From positions 62,001 to 126,000 of the forward strand of contig ATWE01000006.1 of NCBI GenBank assembly GCA_000421085.1: a stretch of DNA of 64,000 nt, read 5' to 3'. Source of the DNA: Ensifer sp. USDA 6670 (GTDB taxonomy: Bacteria > Pseudomonadota > Alphaproteobacteria > Rhizobiales > Rhizobiaceae). Made by a program: the position numbers and the translations under genes. Each line of letters begins with the position of its first letter. Within the stretch, counting starts at the first letter, position 1. This document shows, piece by piece, positions 17,125-27,119 of this stretch. The notes below the pieces were generated by a model. That model saw only the letters and a program-made list of their open reading frames with translations. It was not told the DNA's origin and searched no databases.

Positions 17125-17724
17125 CTAGATCAGCCGGACGCCGGCATCGCGCATGCGCAGGGTCATGGCCGAGAGCGAGCCGTTCAGATCGATGCCACGG
17201 GAGGCGCCGAGCACCACCGACGTCGAAAAGCCCTGAGCGACCGCATCGAGTGCCGAGAAGGCCACGCAGAAATCGGTAGCCAGGCCGCAAAGCGTCACGC
17301 TCCTCATGCCGCGCTCGCGCAGGTAACCGGCAAGCCCGGTCGGGGTCCGGTGGTCGTTTTCGAAAAAGGCGGAATAGCTGTCGATCTCGCGACGGAAGCC
17401 CTTGCGTATGACGAGCTCCGCAGAGGTCCATCTGAGGGATGGATGAAATTCCGCACCGGCACTCCCCTGGACGCAGTGCTCGGGCCAGAGCGTCTGCTCT
17501 CCATAAGGCATCGCCACGGTCTGAAACGGCGACTTTCCCCGATGCGTAGAGGCGAAACTCGAATGGCCGGCCGGGTGCCAGTCCTGCGTCAGGATGACAT
17601 GTGGCGACTCTTCGATGAGGCGATTGACGGCAGGAACGATTTCATCGCCGCCGTCGACCGCGAGAGCGCCGCCGGGGCAGAAGTCGTTCTGCATATCGAT
17701 AACGATCAGGGCGTCGTCAGCCAT
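17125..17724 (-). CDS. pncA: Nicotinamidase
   Basis: Hydrolyses nicotinamide to nicotinate, feeding the adjacent pncB. 199 residues from ATG 17724, which has a GAGAGG ribosome site and starts directly at the core strand (MADDALIVIDMQNDFCPGG); upstream codons to 17790 look non-coding. Seen: catalytic Asp10 in VIDMQNDF, metal-binding TQDWHPAGHSSFAS, and the nucleophilic cysteine in TLCGLATDFCV. Isochorismatase-like hydrolase fold, normal length. Confidence 0.96.
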   Translation of the reverse strand: MADDALIVIDMQNDFCPGGALAVDGGDEIVPAVNRLIEESPHVILTQDWHPAGHSSFASTHRGKSPFQTVAMPYGEQTLWPEHCVQGSAGAEFHPSLRWTSAELVIRKGFRREIDSYSAFFENDHRTPTGLAGYLRERGMRSVTLCGLATDFCVAFSALDAVAQGFSTSVVLGASRGIDLNGSLSAMTLRMRDAGVRLI

Positions 17725-17979
17725 TGCCTCTCGCATTCCGGCCGAGCCGCATCGGCCATCAACAAATCGATTTAAATCAGGATGACTCAAGGCCCGCGTA
17801 CCCTTTTCCTCATCCCGCTCTAAACCAGATCAACCATAGAACGCGCGCGTCGGCAAGCATGTTCGGCGCTCGTGACGTGATTCCCGCGACGATCGGGCGG
17901 ACCTTATAAAGGTGATTGATTATAAGGCGTTAATGCATGGCGGCCGAAAGCGTTCAGCGGCAGCCGCGTCGACACCGGC

Positions 17980-18009
17980 CCCGTGTCGACGTTGCCCGTG
18001 TCGACGTGG
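17980..18009. repeat. 15-base tandem repeat just beyond the rkpU stop
   Basis: CCCGTGTCGACGTTG is followed at once by CCCGTGTCGACGTGG (14 of 15 identical), with a further related GTCGAC unit upstream. It sits in the 292-base gap between pncA and rkpU, otherwise without a gene. It may be a small hairpin-forming or slippage repeat; no function is evident. Confidence 0.6.
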
Positions 18010-18016
18010 CCCGCCG

Positions 18017-19204
18017 TCAGTTGTTGAAATCGTTGAGATTGTCGGCGATGTTCACGCCGGAATTCACGATACCGATCGGCCGTGCGACGAAATCGAGGAA
18101 TTTCGTGATGTCGACCGAGGGATGGCGCGAAGCGTAGATGACGTCGCGATTCTTGACCGGGAAGGTCTGACCGACGATGAGGCTGTCCGGTTTCGTCATG
18201 TCGAACCGGTAGACGACCGGGTAGCGCCCGACGCGGTCGGCCCGCATGCCCTTGCTCAGCAGGTTATGAAAACGCTCCTGCCCAAGCAGGCTCATGACGA
18301 TGTCCGGCTCCTCGTAGCGGAAGACGAAGTAGCCCTTGGCATCCACCGTCCGATCGGAGCCGCCGCCCGCCAGCGCCACGGCCTCGAGCAGGTTGAGATC
18401 GTTGGCGCCGAACTCGACGCGCTGATTTGCCCGCACCTGGCCGAGCACCGTGAAGGTGCGCGGATCGCGCGTGACGAAGATCTGGTCGCCCGGCTTTACG
18501 TGGATGTTTTCCGAGGGGCTCTCGATGATCGATTTCAGCAGGACCGTGCCGGTCTTCTTGCCGCGCACCAGCGTCACATAGGTCTCGTAGGGCTGCGCCG
18601 ACGGGCCGCCCGCCTTCGCGATGACCTCGTTGATGGTCTCGCTGACGAGATTGAGAGGCACGACCGATGGGCGGCCGACGGCACCGGAGACCGTGACGAT
18701 GCGCGACGCCGTCGACGTCGAGGTCACGATCACGTCCGGCTCGACGGCCTTCTGTTTCAATGCGTCGAGGATGGCCTGACGCGCCTGCTCGAGTGTCAGG
18801 CCGGCAAAACGGACCGATCCGACATAAGGGATTGCCGCCTTGCCATCGGGCTGGACGACGAGATCGATGCTCGTCTGCTTCGATTCAGTTGTGGAAAACA
18901 GCCCGTCGCTGCCCGCCTCGAAGATCGTAACCTTCAGCTGGTCGCCAATGCCGATGACCACCTGACCGACGCCGCCGCCGATGCCGAAGCGTCGGCTGAG
19001 GGTTGTGGAAACATATTCGGAAACGAGCCGCGCCGACTGGCCATCGACATCCACGATATCAAATACCGTCGCGTTCCTCCTGCCGATCTGCGAGCCGGAC
19101 TGGCCGGCATCCGAAACAATATCGGTTGTCAGAGGGCCCTCGCCCGGCACGGCCTGGCATCCCGCAAGCGCGGTACAAAGCAGAAGGGCAGTCACTCGTT
19201 TCAC
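18017..19204 (-). CDS. rkpU: Outer-membrane polysaccharide export lipoprotein (Wza/KpsD-like) RkpU
   Basis: Polysaccharide export protein for the K-antigen capsule, 395 residues. Start set at GTG 19204 with a GGAG site seven bases upstream, giving a clean lipoprotein signal ending CTALAGC. Seen: poly_export domain (QVVIGIGDQLKVTIFEA to ARQAILDALKQKAV), then SLBB-type segments (IVTVSGAVGRPSVVPL; TFTVLGQVRANQRVEF), as in Wza-like channels. Divergent from rkpA and sharing its upstream region, which fits the known rkpU-rkpAGHIJ order of Sinorhizobium. Would form the outer-membrane exit for capsular polysaccharide. Confidence 0.9.
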   Translation of the reverse strand: MKRVTALLLCTALAGCQAVPGEGPLTTDIVSDAGQSGSQIGRRNATVFDIVDVDGQSARLVSEYVSTTLSRRFGIGGGVGQVVIGIGDQLKVTIFEAGSDGLFSTTESKQTSIDLVVQPDGKAAIPYVGSVRFAGLTLEQARQAILDALKQKAVEPDVIVTSTSTASRIVTVSGAVGRPSVVPLNLVSETINEVIAKAGGPSAQPYETYVTLVRGKKTGTVLLKSIIESPSENIHVKPGDQIFVTRDPRTFTVLGQVRANQRVEFGANDLNLLEAVALAGGGSDRTVDAKGYFVFRYEEPDIVMSLLGQERFHNLLSKGMRADRVGRYPVVYRFDMTKPDSLIVGQTFPVKNRDVIYASRHPSVDITKFLDFVARPIGIVNSGVNIADNLNDFNN

Positions 19205-19607
19205 TACGACACTCCGTGTTCGGCACAGCAATGATTCCATACAGATATCTGCGCCGCATTTTCCCGGCAGGGAATCCGCCGGTCCCTGAAAAGCACAAAG
19301 GCCGTCCCACAACAAGCCACCTCGCCGCGACAGCCGGCAAAATAATCGACACTGCGCTCTTCCGGCCATACCGCCTCGACATTGGTTACGAACCGTCGCC
19401 GTAATTGTGTTGGCCGGATCGTAGGAGACGTATATCTAGCCCTTCGGGGTTGAAAGCTAGGCACTATGGGTTAAAAGCTCACTAATACAGCGCAGGGGAT
19501 AAAACCGGGGATACCCACAGAACAGGAATGTCGCCGATTGCAATTTACGTTACACCTTGCAATGGGCTAAGACAATTTTAACGGCAGTTCAGAGCGTTCG
19601 ATCTTAC
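19205..19607. promoter_or_regulatory. Divergent control region between rkpU and rkpA
   Basis: About 400 bases with no gene, becoming A/T-richer toward rkpA. It must hold promoters for both directions. Seen: paired direct repeats (see 19447-19479), a short UUCG-loop hairpin (AGCCC-TTCG-GGGTT, 19438-19451), and two TTGCAAT copies at 19538-19544 and 19557-19563 spaced 19 bases apart close to the rkpA start. No standard -35/-10 pair stands out by eye. Confidence 0.6.
19447..19479 (+). promoter_or_regulatory. Two 12-base direct repeats 21 bases apart, candidate operator
   Basis: GGGTTGAAAGCT (19447-19458) and GGGTTAAAAGCT (19468-19479) differ at one base and are spaced 21 bases start to start, two helical turns, so a dimeric regulator could bind both on one DNA face. 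About 130-160 bases upstream of the rkpA start and between divergent capsule genes. The binding protein is unknown. Confidence 0.45.
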
Positions 19608-22600
19608 ATGACGGTTGAAATCATAGGGCGTGCATGCCTTGCCCCGGGAGCGAAATCTCCGCAGGCGCTGTTCAAAATCCTTCGTCAGGGCAAGTGCACC
19701 GTGACCCGCGTCCCTTCGGACCGCTGGGACCTTGCGCGTTTCTGGCACCCGGTCACGGGCACCCCGGGCAAAACCTATTCGTTTGCCGCCGGAGTCCTCG
19801 ACCATATCTACGACTTCGATCCCGCCGTTTTCGGGATGTCGCAGCGCGAGGCCATGTACATGGACCCGCAGCAGCGGGTTCTGTTGCAGCTCGCCTGGCG
19901 CGCACTCGAGGACGCCAATATCTCGGTGGCCTCGCTGCACGGTGAAAATGTCGGCGTCTATGTCGGCGCCTCCAGCCTCGATCACGCCAATCTCACAGTC
20001 GACGACCCGGCTGCCGCCGGCCCCTATTTCATGACGGGCAACACGCTGTCGATCGTCTCAAACCGTATTTCCCACGTCTTCGGCCTGAGCGGTCCGAGCA
20101 TGACCGTCGACACGGCCTGTTCCTCTTCGCTCGTGGCCCTCGATCAGGCGATGCGGGCGCTGAACGCCGGAGAGATCGACACGGCCATCGTCGGCGGCGT
20201 CAATATTCTCGCCCACCCGCTTCCCTTCGTCGGCTTCGCCCAGGCGCGCATGCTCTCGCCCGAAGGGCTCTGCCGCGCCTATGACAACGACGGCGCCGGC
20301 TATGTTCGCGCCGAGGGGGGCGTCGTCTTCGTCCTGCGCCGCACGGACCGGGCGCAACGCGAGCGTGACCGGAGCTATGCGCGGATCGTCGCCTCCGGGG
20401 TCAATTCGGCCGGCCGCACCAACGGCATCTCACTGCCCTCGCGCGAGGCGCAGGCCAATCTGCTGAGGATGATCTACGAAGGCAATGGCATCGACGCCAA
20501 CCAGGTTGCCTTCGTAGAAGGCCATGGTACCGGCACGAAGGTCGGCGACCCGGCGGAGGTGTGGTCCATCGGCACGGTGATCGGCGCGAAGCGCCGGGCT
20601 CCGGTGCCGATCGGCTCGATAAAGTCCAATATCGGCCATACCGAGCCGGCCTCCGGTCTGTTCGGGATGATGAAGGCCGTTCTGGCTCTGGAGAACAACT
20701 ATCTGCCGGCCTCGCTGCATTTCGAGACGCCGAACGAGCAGATCGACTTCGACGGACTCAATGTCCGTGTGACGGCCAATCCGATCGAGCTTTTGAAGGG
20801 CAAGCGAACGCGGCTCGCCGGCATCAATTCCTTCGGTTTCGGCGGCGCCAACGCCCATGTCGTCATCAGCGATCCGGATCCGGCACAGGCGGAAAAGGCC
20901 GCGACCTCTCCGGCGGGCCACGTGTTTCTGGCAAGCGCCCATACCGCGTCGAGCCTCGAAAACCTGCTCAGAGACTATAAAGCGGCCTTTGCGAGCGCGA
21001 CGAAGGAAGAGACGCGCGCGATCGTCGCCGCCTCCGGCGCCAATCGGACGCATATGCGCCATCGGTTCGCGGCACGCAGCGACCATCCCGAAGATATCGT
21101 CCGGGCGATTGCCAACCACCTGGAAAAGCCCGGCTCCGATATCGGGGAGACGGGCGAAGCGGCAGCGAAAGAAGCAAAGGTCGCCTTCGTCTTTTCCGGC
21201 AACGGCTCGCAATGGGCCGGCATGGGTGTCGAGGCGTTCCGCGAAAATCTGCACTTCCGTCAGTCGTTCACCTCGGTCAGCGCCCTTTTCAGGTTCCATT
21301 CGGATATCGTTCTCACCGATCTCCTGACCGACCCTGGACTCGACAGGAAGCTCGCGGATACGAAGGTGGCGCAGCCGCTGCTTTTCGCGATACAGGCCGC
21401 GCTTTCCGACTCGCTCGTGGCCATGGGCATTAAGCCGACCGCCGTCTTCGGTCACTCGGTCGGCGAAATCGCTGCGGCTTATGCAGCAGGGGCGCTGTCG
21501 CTCGTCGACGCCGTGTCGATCGTCGCCAAACGATCGCTGCACCAGGATCTTCTGGCCGGCCAAGGCACGATGGCGGCCGTCATGCTGGGCGAAGAGGCAG
21601 CCAAGGCCTTCGCGGCGGAACGCGGGCTCGACGATGTCTGCGTCGCAGCCATCAACGCTCACAATTCGGTGACGATTTCCGGCCCGGCGAATGAGATTTC
21701 GGCGTTCCGCGACGCTGCGCGCAAGTCGAAAATCCCGGTTCAGATCCTCGACATCAATTATCCGTTCCACCATCCGATCATCGATCGGGCGAAAGAGGCG
21801 TTTCTCTCCGATATCCCTGATATCGCCCCCCGCCGGACGGAGCTGACCTATCTGTCGACCGTCACGGGTGCTGCGCTCGACGGGACTGCGCTCGATCCCG
21901 ACTACTGGTGGAAGAACGTTCGCGAACCCGTGCGTTTCCAGGCCGCTGCCGAGGCCGCGCTCGATCTCGGCTGCATGCTGTTCATCGAGATCTCGCCGCG
22001 TCCGATCCTCGGATCCTACGTCAAGGAGACGATCAAGCAGGCGGCGGTGCCGGCTTCGGTGGTGGCGACATTGCTGCGCGATGCCGGCGGGAACGGCCAC
22101 GATCCGATCTCGGCATCGATGGCGCGCGCAGTCGCCCACGGTGCCGCAGTCGACCGGTCGCGTGTCTATGGCAAGCGGGACGCATTCATCGAACTGCCCG
22201 CGCTGCCCTTCGAGCCGGTAGAACTGCGGCCGGCAGCCACGACGGATGCGACCGATCTCTTCGGACGCTCCGCAAAGCCCTATCGTCTCAACGGCTGGCG
22301 CGGCGACCCCAATGCGGGAAGCTGGAAAAACCACGTCGACGCTCATCTCTTCCCGGATCTCGCCGAACACGTGGTCGACGGCAAGGCGATCCTCCCGGGC
22401 AGCGGCTTCATCGAAATCGCCGTTTCCGCCGCACAGCAATATCACGGCAGCGACGAGGTCGAGATCACCAATCTGGAGATCGTACGCCCGCTCGAACTGA
22501 GCGACAGCCGCATCATGGAACTCTCGACCATCCTGTCGCCGGAGACCGGCGACATCGAGATCCGGTCGCGCGAACGTCTCTCGGAGGACGATTGGACGGT

Positions 22601-25600
22601 GCATGCCGTCGCGCGAAGCCGCAAACCCTTACCGACGACGAGCAACGATTGTCCGTCTACCAAAGGCTTGGCGAAGACGGTGACGGTGACGGCGGCCAAG
22701 GCCTATGAAACGGCGAAACAGTTCGGACTGGACTACGGCCCGCATTTCCAGCTTCTCTCCAAAGCCGTGGCCTATGGCGACCGGCTCATCGATGTCGAGT
22801 TGAAGCACCCCCAGGCATCGGGGCACCCCCACATCACCTACGCCCTTCATCCTATCTCGGTCGACGCGACCTTCCACGGCCTGGTCGCACTCTTCGACCG
22901 CTTCACCGGCGACAGGGGCGGCGCCCCCTATATTCCTGTCCGGTTCGGCTCCGTACGCGTCATCAATGCCGGCCGGTCGATCGCCCGCGCGACGATCGAG
23001 ATCGAGCGTGTCAGCGCCAACTCGATCAAGGCACGGTTCCATTTCTTCGACGAAACCGGGGTCGCGATCGCACATTTCGAGGATTGCCGCTTCCGCCGTA
23101 CCTATCTGCGCAAGCACAAGACGCTTGACGGCCTTTCCTTCCACTATGAGGCAGTTCTGTCCGACGTGGTCGTGCCCGGCGTGAAAGTTGCGACGGCTAT
23201 GCCTGCCACGCTCGCCGAGCCGATCGATGGCGACGGCGTCGACAACGCGACCCTGCTCTTCAACGCCGCCATCTACCGCGCCTGCCAGGAAATTGCCCTG
23301 AAGCTCGGCAGGGGGACCGCGACAGTGCGAGGCGACGCGCTGCCCGGGGACTTCGCTTTCCAATGCTTCCTGACGAGCTGCCTGCTGACGCTCGAGGATG
23401 CCGGGCTTTGCGAGCACCAGAACGGCAACTGGAAGGTCGCACGGGAATTCACGCTTCCGACCGTGCCGGAGATCCTTGGCGAGCTCTATGGCGACCGCCC
23501 CGATCGTGCGGTCGAAGCAGTGCTCGTCAACAACGCCTATGCGGAAGCACTCAGCCGTCTCGACGTGCTGCTTGCTCCCGCACCTGGAGGTGACGACGCG
23601 GCTTCGTTCAATACCGGTTTCGTCAGCGAAGCGACGCTGGACCATCAGGCCGTGCATTCCGCGGCGAGCCGGTCGCGCATGGACCAGGTGCTTCATACGG
23701 TCGAACACGTTCTCGCTGCGCAACCGGCAGGCGCCCGCCTGCGGCTCATCGAACTCGGCAGCGTCTCTGCCGGCTTCAGCCGCCGCCTGGCCGATCTGGC
23801 AGCGCGCAATGGTGCGGCACTTTCCATCTTCGAGCCGCGCGATAATGCACAGCGGAATCTGGAGATCGCCTTCGAGGAGGATGCGCATGTGCGCGTTCTG
23901 AAGAAGAGCGAATTCGCCGAGATCGGGCCGCTCGACCTCGCGGTCAGCGCATCGGACAATCTCTACCAGCTGATCGAAGAGGAGAGCGGGGTCCGCACGG
24001 CCCTTCGGTCGATGCCCCCCGGAAGCGGGCTCGTCGCCGCCGTCAGCGCGCCGTCGATCTTCGCCGATTTCGCCTTGGGTCTCTCGGGCGAATGGTTCGA
24101 ACGCAGCCAGACGGCAGAATTCCCGATCGGCAGGATCGCGGCCGTACCCCATTGGCAGAAGTGTCTCGCAGATCTCGACCTCGGCGACGTGGTCGTGACG
24201 GATCGCGAATGCCCGCATGGGAACACCATCCTGATCGAGGCCCGCGGCACGGCCGCGGCGGCGGGCGCACGCGCCGAGCCGGGCGCAACCGCAACACCAT
24301 ATCTGCTGATTGAGACTGCCACTGCCCAGAAACCGGTCGCCGCCGGTGGAAGGGGTGCCACTCCCGTCCGTATGACAGGCGAGCTTGCCGCAGACATGGC
24401 GACGCTCCGCGCAGCCCTCGAGGCCATGGTCGACAGACCGTTGCGCGCGGTTTTCATGTCCGAGGCGGGCTGCACCGGCGACGACGATTCGGCCCTGCTG
24501 CAGACGCGCGTGCTGGTGCTCAGCGCCTTTGCCGAGGCATTGAAACAGCATCTCGCCGGCGTCGAGCCGGAGGGCGACGACCGGCCGCGGCTTGTGCTCG
24601 TGGCCCCGGGCGGCGCTCCCTTGTCAGCCTCGGCAAGCTCCGGGCTGAATTCCGGATTGTGGGCCTTCGCCCGCGTCCTTCAGAACGAATACGAGTTCAT
24701 CGACTTTCATACGCTCGATCTTGCCGGCGATACCGACATCGGCCGCAAGGACATGCTTGCCGCGGCGCTTCCCCTGCTGACGGTTTCGGGACAGAACCGG
24801 GAATGGCTGCTCGACCAGAAGACGGGCCTGCTTTCGGAGCTTCGGGCCGTACCCGGCGCAACGAACAAGGCTGACGGGAAAACGAGCGCCTTTTCGGCCG
24901 CGACCATCCGCCAGCGCGTCAGCTCTCAGGTTGCAAGCATCGCCTGGGAAGAGGCGAGCGTACCGCAGCCAGGGCCCGGCGAGGTCGTCGTCGCCGTCGC
25001 GGCGACCGGCTTGAATTTCCGCGACGTGATGTGGGCCATGGGCCTGTTGCCGGAAGAGGCCTTGGAAGATGGCTTTGCCGGCGCGACGATCGGCATGGAA
25101 CTGTCCGGCCACGTGGTCGCGGTCGGCGAAGAGATCGACGATCTCGCGGTTGGCGATGCGGTGATGGCGATCGCCTCCGCCGCCTTCTCCACACATGCGG
25201 TCGTCGCGCGCGCCGGCATTGCCAAGCTGCCGCGAGCGATGAGCCCGGTGGCCGCGGCCACCTTGCCGGTCGCCTTCCTTACCGCCTATTACGCCATTAT
25301 CGAACTCGGCCGCATTCAGGCTGGAGAGACGATTTTGATCCACGGCGCTGCCGGCGGCGTCGGCCTCGCCGCGCTCCAGGTCGCAAAGCTCAAGGGCGCC
25401 AAGGTCATCGCCACGGCGGGAACGCGCGAAAAGCGGCGCTTCCTGACGATGCTCGGGGCCGATCATGTCTTCGATTCGCGTTCGCTCGGTTTCGTCGACG
25501 ATGTCCGTTCGGTCACCGGCGGGGAAGGCGTCGATCTCGTGCTCAACTCGCTTTTCGCCGAGGCGATGGAGCAGAGCCTCTCGCTGGTGAAACCCTTCGG

Positions 25601-27119
25601 CCGATTCCTGGAGCTCGGCAAACGCGACTATTACGCCGACAGCAAGATCGGGCTCAGGCCGTTCCGCCGCAATGTCAGCTATTTCGGCATCGACGCCGAT
25701 CAGTTGCTGGTGAATGCGCCGGATCTGACCAGGCGCATCTTCATGGAAATCGGAGCGCTCTTCGAGGAAGGCAAGCTCACGCCGCTTCCCTATCGCGCCT
25801 TCGATTACGATGAAATCGGCAATGCCTTCCGGCTGATGCAGAATGCCGGGCATATCGGCAAGATCGTGGTGCTGCCGCCCGTTGCCGGCAGGCACGAGGT
25901 GACGGCAAAGGCCGAGAGGGGCATGAAGGTCGACCCGGACGGCGTTCATCTCGTCGTCGGCGGCATCGGCGGCTTCGGCCTCGTCGCCGCCAACTGGCTC
26001 GTGGAAAAAGGCGCCCGCCGGATTGCGCTTTGCTCCCGCCGAGGCCAGCCGGATGCGGAAACGAGCGCGATGATCGAACGCTGGCAGAATGGCGGCGTTG
26101 CGGCATCGGTCCATGCTTGCGACATCACGGATGCCGCAGCCGTGGAGACGCTTCTCGCGACGCTTCGTTCGGAAGCACCGCTTCGCTCCGTCGTTCACGC
26201 GGCGATGGTGCTTGACGATGGGCTGATCAGCAATCTCAATCGCGAGCGCAACCGGCCGGTCATCGACACGAAAGCCAAGGGCGCGGCGATCCTCGATCGC
26301 CTTACCCGTGGTGACAGGCTCGACAACTTCATCCTCTTCTCCTCGGCGACGACGCTGGTCGGCAATCCCGGCCAGGCGAACTATGTCGCTGCCAACGGCT
26401 ACCTCGAAGGTCTTGCCCGTGCACGGCGCCAGGAGGGCCTGGCAGGGCTCGCTGTCGGCTTCGGCGCAATTGCCGATGCCGGCTACCTGACGCAGAATGC
26501 CGAGGTCAACGACCTGCTCGCCAAGCGCATCGGCAAAACGGCGTTGAAGGCCCAGGTGGCGCTCGACATGGTGGAAAACCACATCGCCGCGGATCCGGGC
26601 ACGGTCGACGCGGCCGTCGTGATGATTTCGGAGATCGACTGGACAGCTGCGCGGAACCTGCCGGTCGCCCGCAACGCGCTCTTCGAGGTGATCCTGCGCA
26701 GCGCCGATCAGCATGCCACAGGCGCCGAGGGCACGAAGATGGATCTCGTCGCCATGATCGAGGGCAAATCGCCGCAGGAGGCCGAGGACATCCTCTTCGA
26801 TCTGGTGGCCGGCGAGATTGCGGCTATCCTTCGCGTGTCGAAGGATACGGTCACTCGCGGGAAGATACTGAAGGAAATCGGCCTCGACAGCCTCATGGCC
26901 GTAGAACTCGGCATGAGTTTCCAGCAGAACACCGGCTTCGACATGCCTCTGAGCGGCGTCGCGGACAATACGACGGTCGGGGATATTGCGCGCAAGCTCC
27001 ATGAAAAGGTAAGCAAGCGTGACCAGGGCAACGAGGAAGAGACCGGCGACGACAAGCTTGTGACAGAACTCGCGCAGCGTCATGTCGGAGCGGACAAGGA
27101 AAAAGCACTGAGCCAATGA
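19608..27119 (+). CDS. rkpA: RkpA, multidomain type I polyketide/fatty acid synthase for K-antigen lipid
   Basis: Giant synthase, 2,503 residues from ATG 19608 (MTVEIIGRACLAPG), thought to make a special fatty-acyl chain needed for K-antigen production. Domains in order: ketosynthase about 1-420 with Cys171 (VDTACSSSL), EGHGTGT and NIGHTEP; acyltransferase about 530-820 with Ser617 (GHSVGE); dehydratase about 890-1170 with His921 (HVVDGKAILP); a degenerate methyltransferase-like stretch about 1330-1500; enoyl reductase about 1770-2090 (LNFRDVMWAMG, HGAAGGVGLA); ketoreductase about 2110-2300 (VVGGIGGFG, SSATTLVGNPGQANYVAANG); acyl carrier about 2390-2470 with Ser2428 (GLDSLMA). All reducing domains look intact, so it could fully reduce each round. 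No thioesterase: release probably goes to RkpG, whose start overlaps this stop (ATGA). The cluster was, as I recall, first reported as several separate genes; here it is one open frame. Confidence 0.95.
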   Translation: MTVEIIGRACLAPGAKSPQALFKILRQGKCTVTRVPSDRWDLARFWHPVTGTPGKTYSFAAGVLDHIYDFDPAVFGMSQREAMYMDPQQRVLLQLAWRALEDANISVASLHGENVGVYVGASSLDHANLTVDDPAAAGPYFMTGNTLSIVSNRISHVFGLSGPSMTVDTACSSSLVALDQAMRALNAGEIDTAIVGGVNILAHPLPFVGFAQARMLSPEGLCRAYDNDGAGYVRAEGGVVFVLRRTDRAQRERDRSYARIVASGVNSAGRTNGISLPSREAQANLLRMIYEGNGIDANQVAFVEGHGTGTKVGDPAEVWSIGTVIGAKRRAPVPIGSIKSNIGHTEPASGLFGMMKAVLALENNYLPASLHFETPNEQIDFDGLNVRVTANPIELLKGKRTRLAGINSFGFGGANAHVVISDPDPAQAEKAATSPAGHVFLASAHTASSLENLLRDYKAAFASATKEETRAIVAASGANRTHMRHRFAARSDHPEDIVRAIANHLEKPGSDIGETGEAAAKEAKVAFVFSGNGSQWAGMGVEAFRENLHFRQSFTSVSALFRFHSDIVLTDLLTDPGLDRKLADTKVAQPLLFAIQAALSDSLVAMGIKPTAVFGHSVGEIAAAYAAGALSLVDAVSIVAKRSLHQDLLAGQGTMAAVMLGEEAAKAFAAERGLDDVCVAAINAHNSVTISGPANEISAFRDAARKSKIPVQILDINYPFHHPIIDRAKEAFLSDIPDIAPRRTELTYLSTVTGAALDGTALDPDYWWKNVREPVRFQAAAEAALDLGCMLFIEISPRPILGSYVKETIKQAAVPASVVATLLRDAGGNGHDPISASMARAVAHGAAVDRSRVYGKRDAFIELPALPFEPVELRPAATTDATDLFGRSAKPYRLNGWRGDPNAGSWKNHVDAHLFPDLAEHVVDGKAILPGSGFIEIAVSAAQQYHGSDEVEITNLEIVRPLELSDSRIMELSTILSPETGDIEIRSRERLSEDDWTVHAVARSRKPLPTTSNDCPSTKGLAKTVTVTAAKAYETAKQFGLDYGPHFQLLSKAVAYGDRLIDVELKHPQASGHPHITYALHPISVDATFHGLVALFDRFTGDRGGAPYIPVRFGSVRVINAGRSIARATIEIERVSANSIKARFHFFDETGVAIAHFEDCRFRRTYLRKHKTLDGLSFHYEAVLSDVVVPGVKVATAMPATLAEPIDGDGVDNATLLFNAAIYRACQEIALKLGRGTATVRGDALPGDFAFQCFLTSCLLTLEDAGLCEHQNGNWKVAREFTLPTVPEILGELYGDRPDRAVEAVLVNNAYAEALSRLDVLLAPAPGGDDAASFNTGFVSEATLDHQAVHSAASRSRMDQVLHTVEHVLAAQPAGARLRLIELGSVSAGFSRRLADLAARNGAALSIFEPRDNAQRNLEIAFEEDAHVRVLKKSEFAEIGPLDLAVSASDNLYQLIEEESGVRTALRSMPPGSGLVAAVSAPSIFADFALGLSGEWFERSQTAEFPIGRIAAVPHWQKCLADLDLGDVVVTDRECPHGNTILIEARGTAAAAGARAEPGATATPYLLIETATAQKPVAAGGRGATPVRMTGELAADMATLRAALEAMVDRPLRAVFMSEAGCTGDDDSALLQTRVLVLSAFAEALKQHLAGVEPEGDDRPRLVLVAPGGAPLSASASSGLNSGLWAFARVLQNEYEFIDFHTLDLAGDTDIGRKDMLAAALPLLTVSGQNREWLLDQKTGLLSELRAVPGATNKADGKTSAFSAATIRQRVSSQVASIAWEEASVPQPGPGEVVVAVAATGLNFRDVMWAMGLLPEEALEDGFAGATIGMELSGHVVAVGEEIDDLAVGDAVMAIASAAFSTHAVVARAGIAKLPRAMSPVAAATLPVAFLTAYYAIIELGRIQAGETILIHGAAGGVGLAALQVAKLKGAKVIATAGTREKRRFLTMLGADHVFDSRSLGFVDDVRSVTGGEGVDLVLNSLFAEAMEQSLSLVKPFGRFLELGKRDYYADSKIGLRPFRRNVSYFGIDADQLLVNAPDLTRRIFMEIGALFEEGKLTPLPYRAFDYDEIGNAFRLMQNAGHIGKIVVLPPVAGRHEVTAKAERGMKVDPDGVHLVVGGIGGFGLVAANWLVEKGARRIALCSRRGQPDAETSAMIERWQNGGVAASVHACDITDAAAVETLLATLRSEAPLRSVVHAAMVLDDGLISNLNRERNRPVIDTKAKGAAILDRLTRGDRLDNFILFSSATTLVGNPGQANYVAANGYLEGLARARRQEGLAGLAVGFGAIADAGYLTQNAEVNDLLAKRIGKTALKAQVALDMVENHIAADPGTVDAAVVMISEIDWTAARNLPVARNALFEVILRSADQHATGAEGTKMDLVAMIEGKSPQEAEDILFDLVAGEIAAILRVSKDTVTRGKILKEIGLDSLMAVELGMSFQQNTGFDMPLSGVADNTTVGDIARKLHEKVSKRDQGNEEETGDDKLVTELAQRHVGADKEKALSQ

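Noticed and set aside
17725-18016. Possible small gene between pncA and rkpU
   Set aside because: Short frames only, without ribosome sites; the stretch holds a tandem repeat and likely transcript ends.
20430-27116. Three long minus-strand frames (640-830 codons) opposite rkpA
   Set aside because: They lie antisense to clear PKS domains, have Arg/Asp/Gly-rich low-complexity products and no motifs; open frames opposite GC-rich genes are expected.
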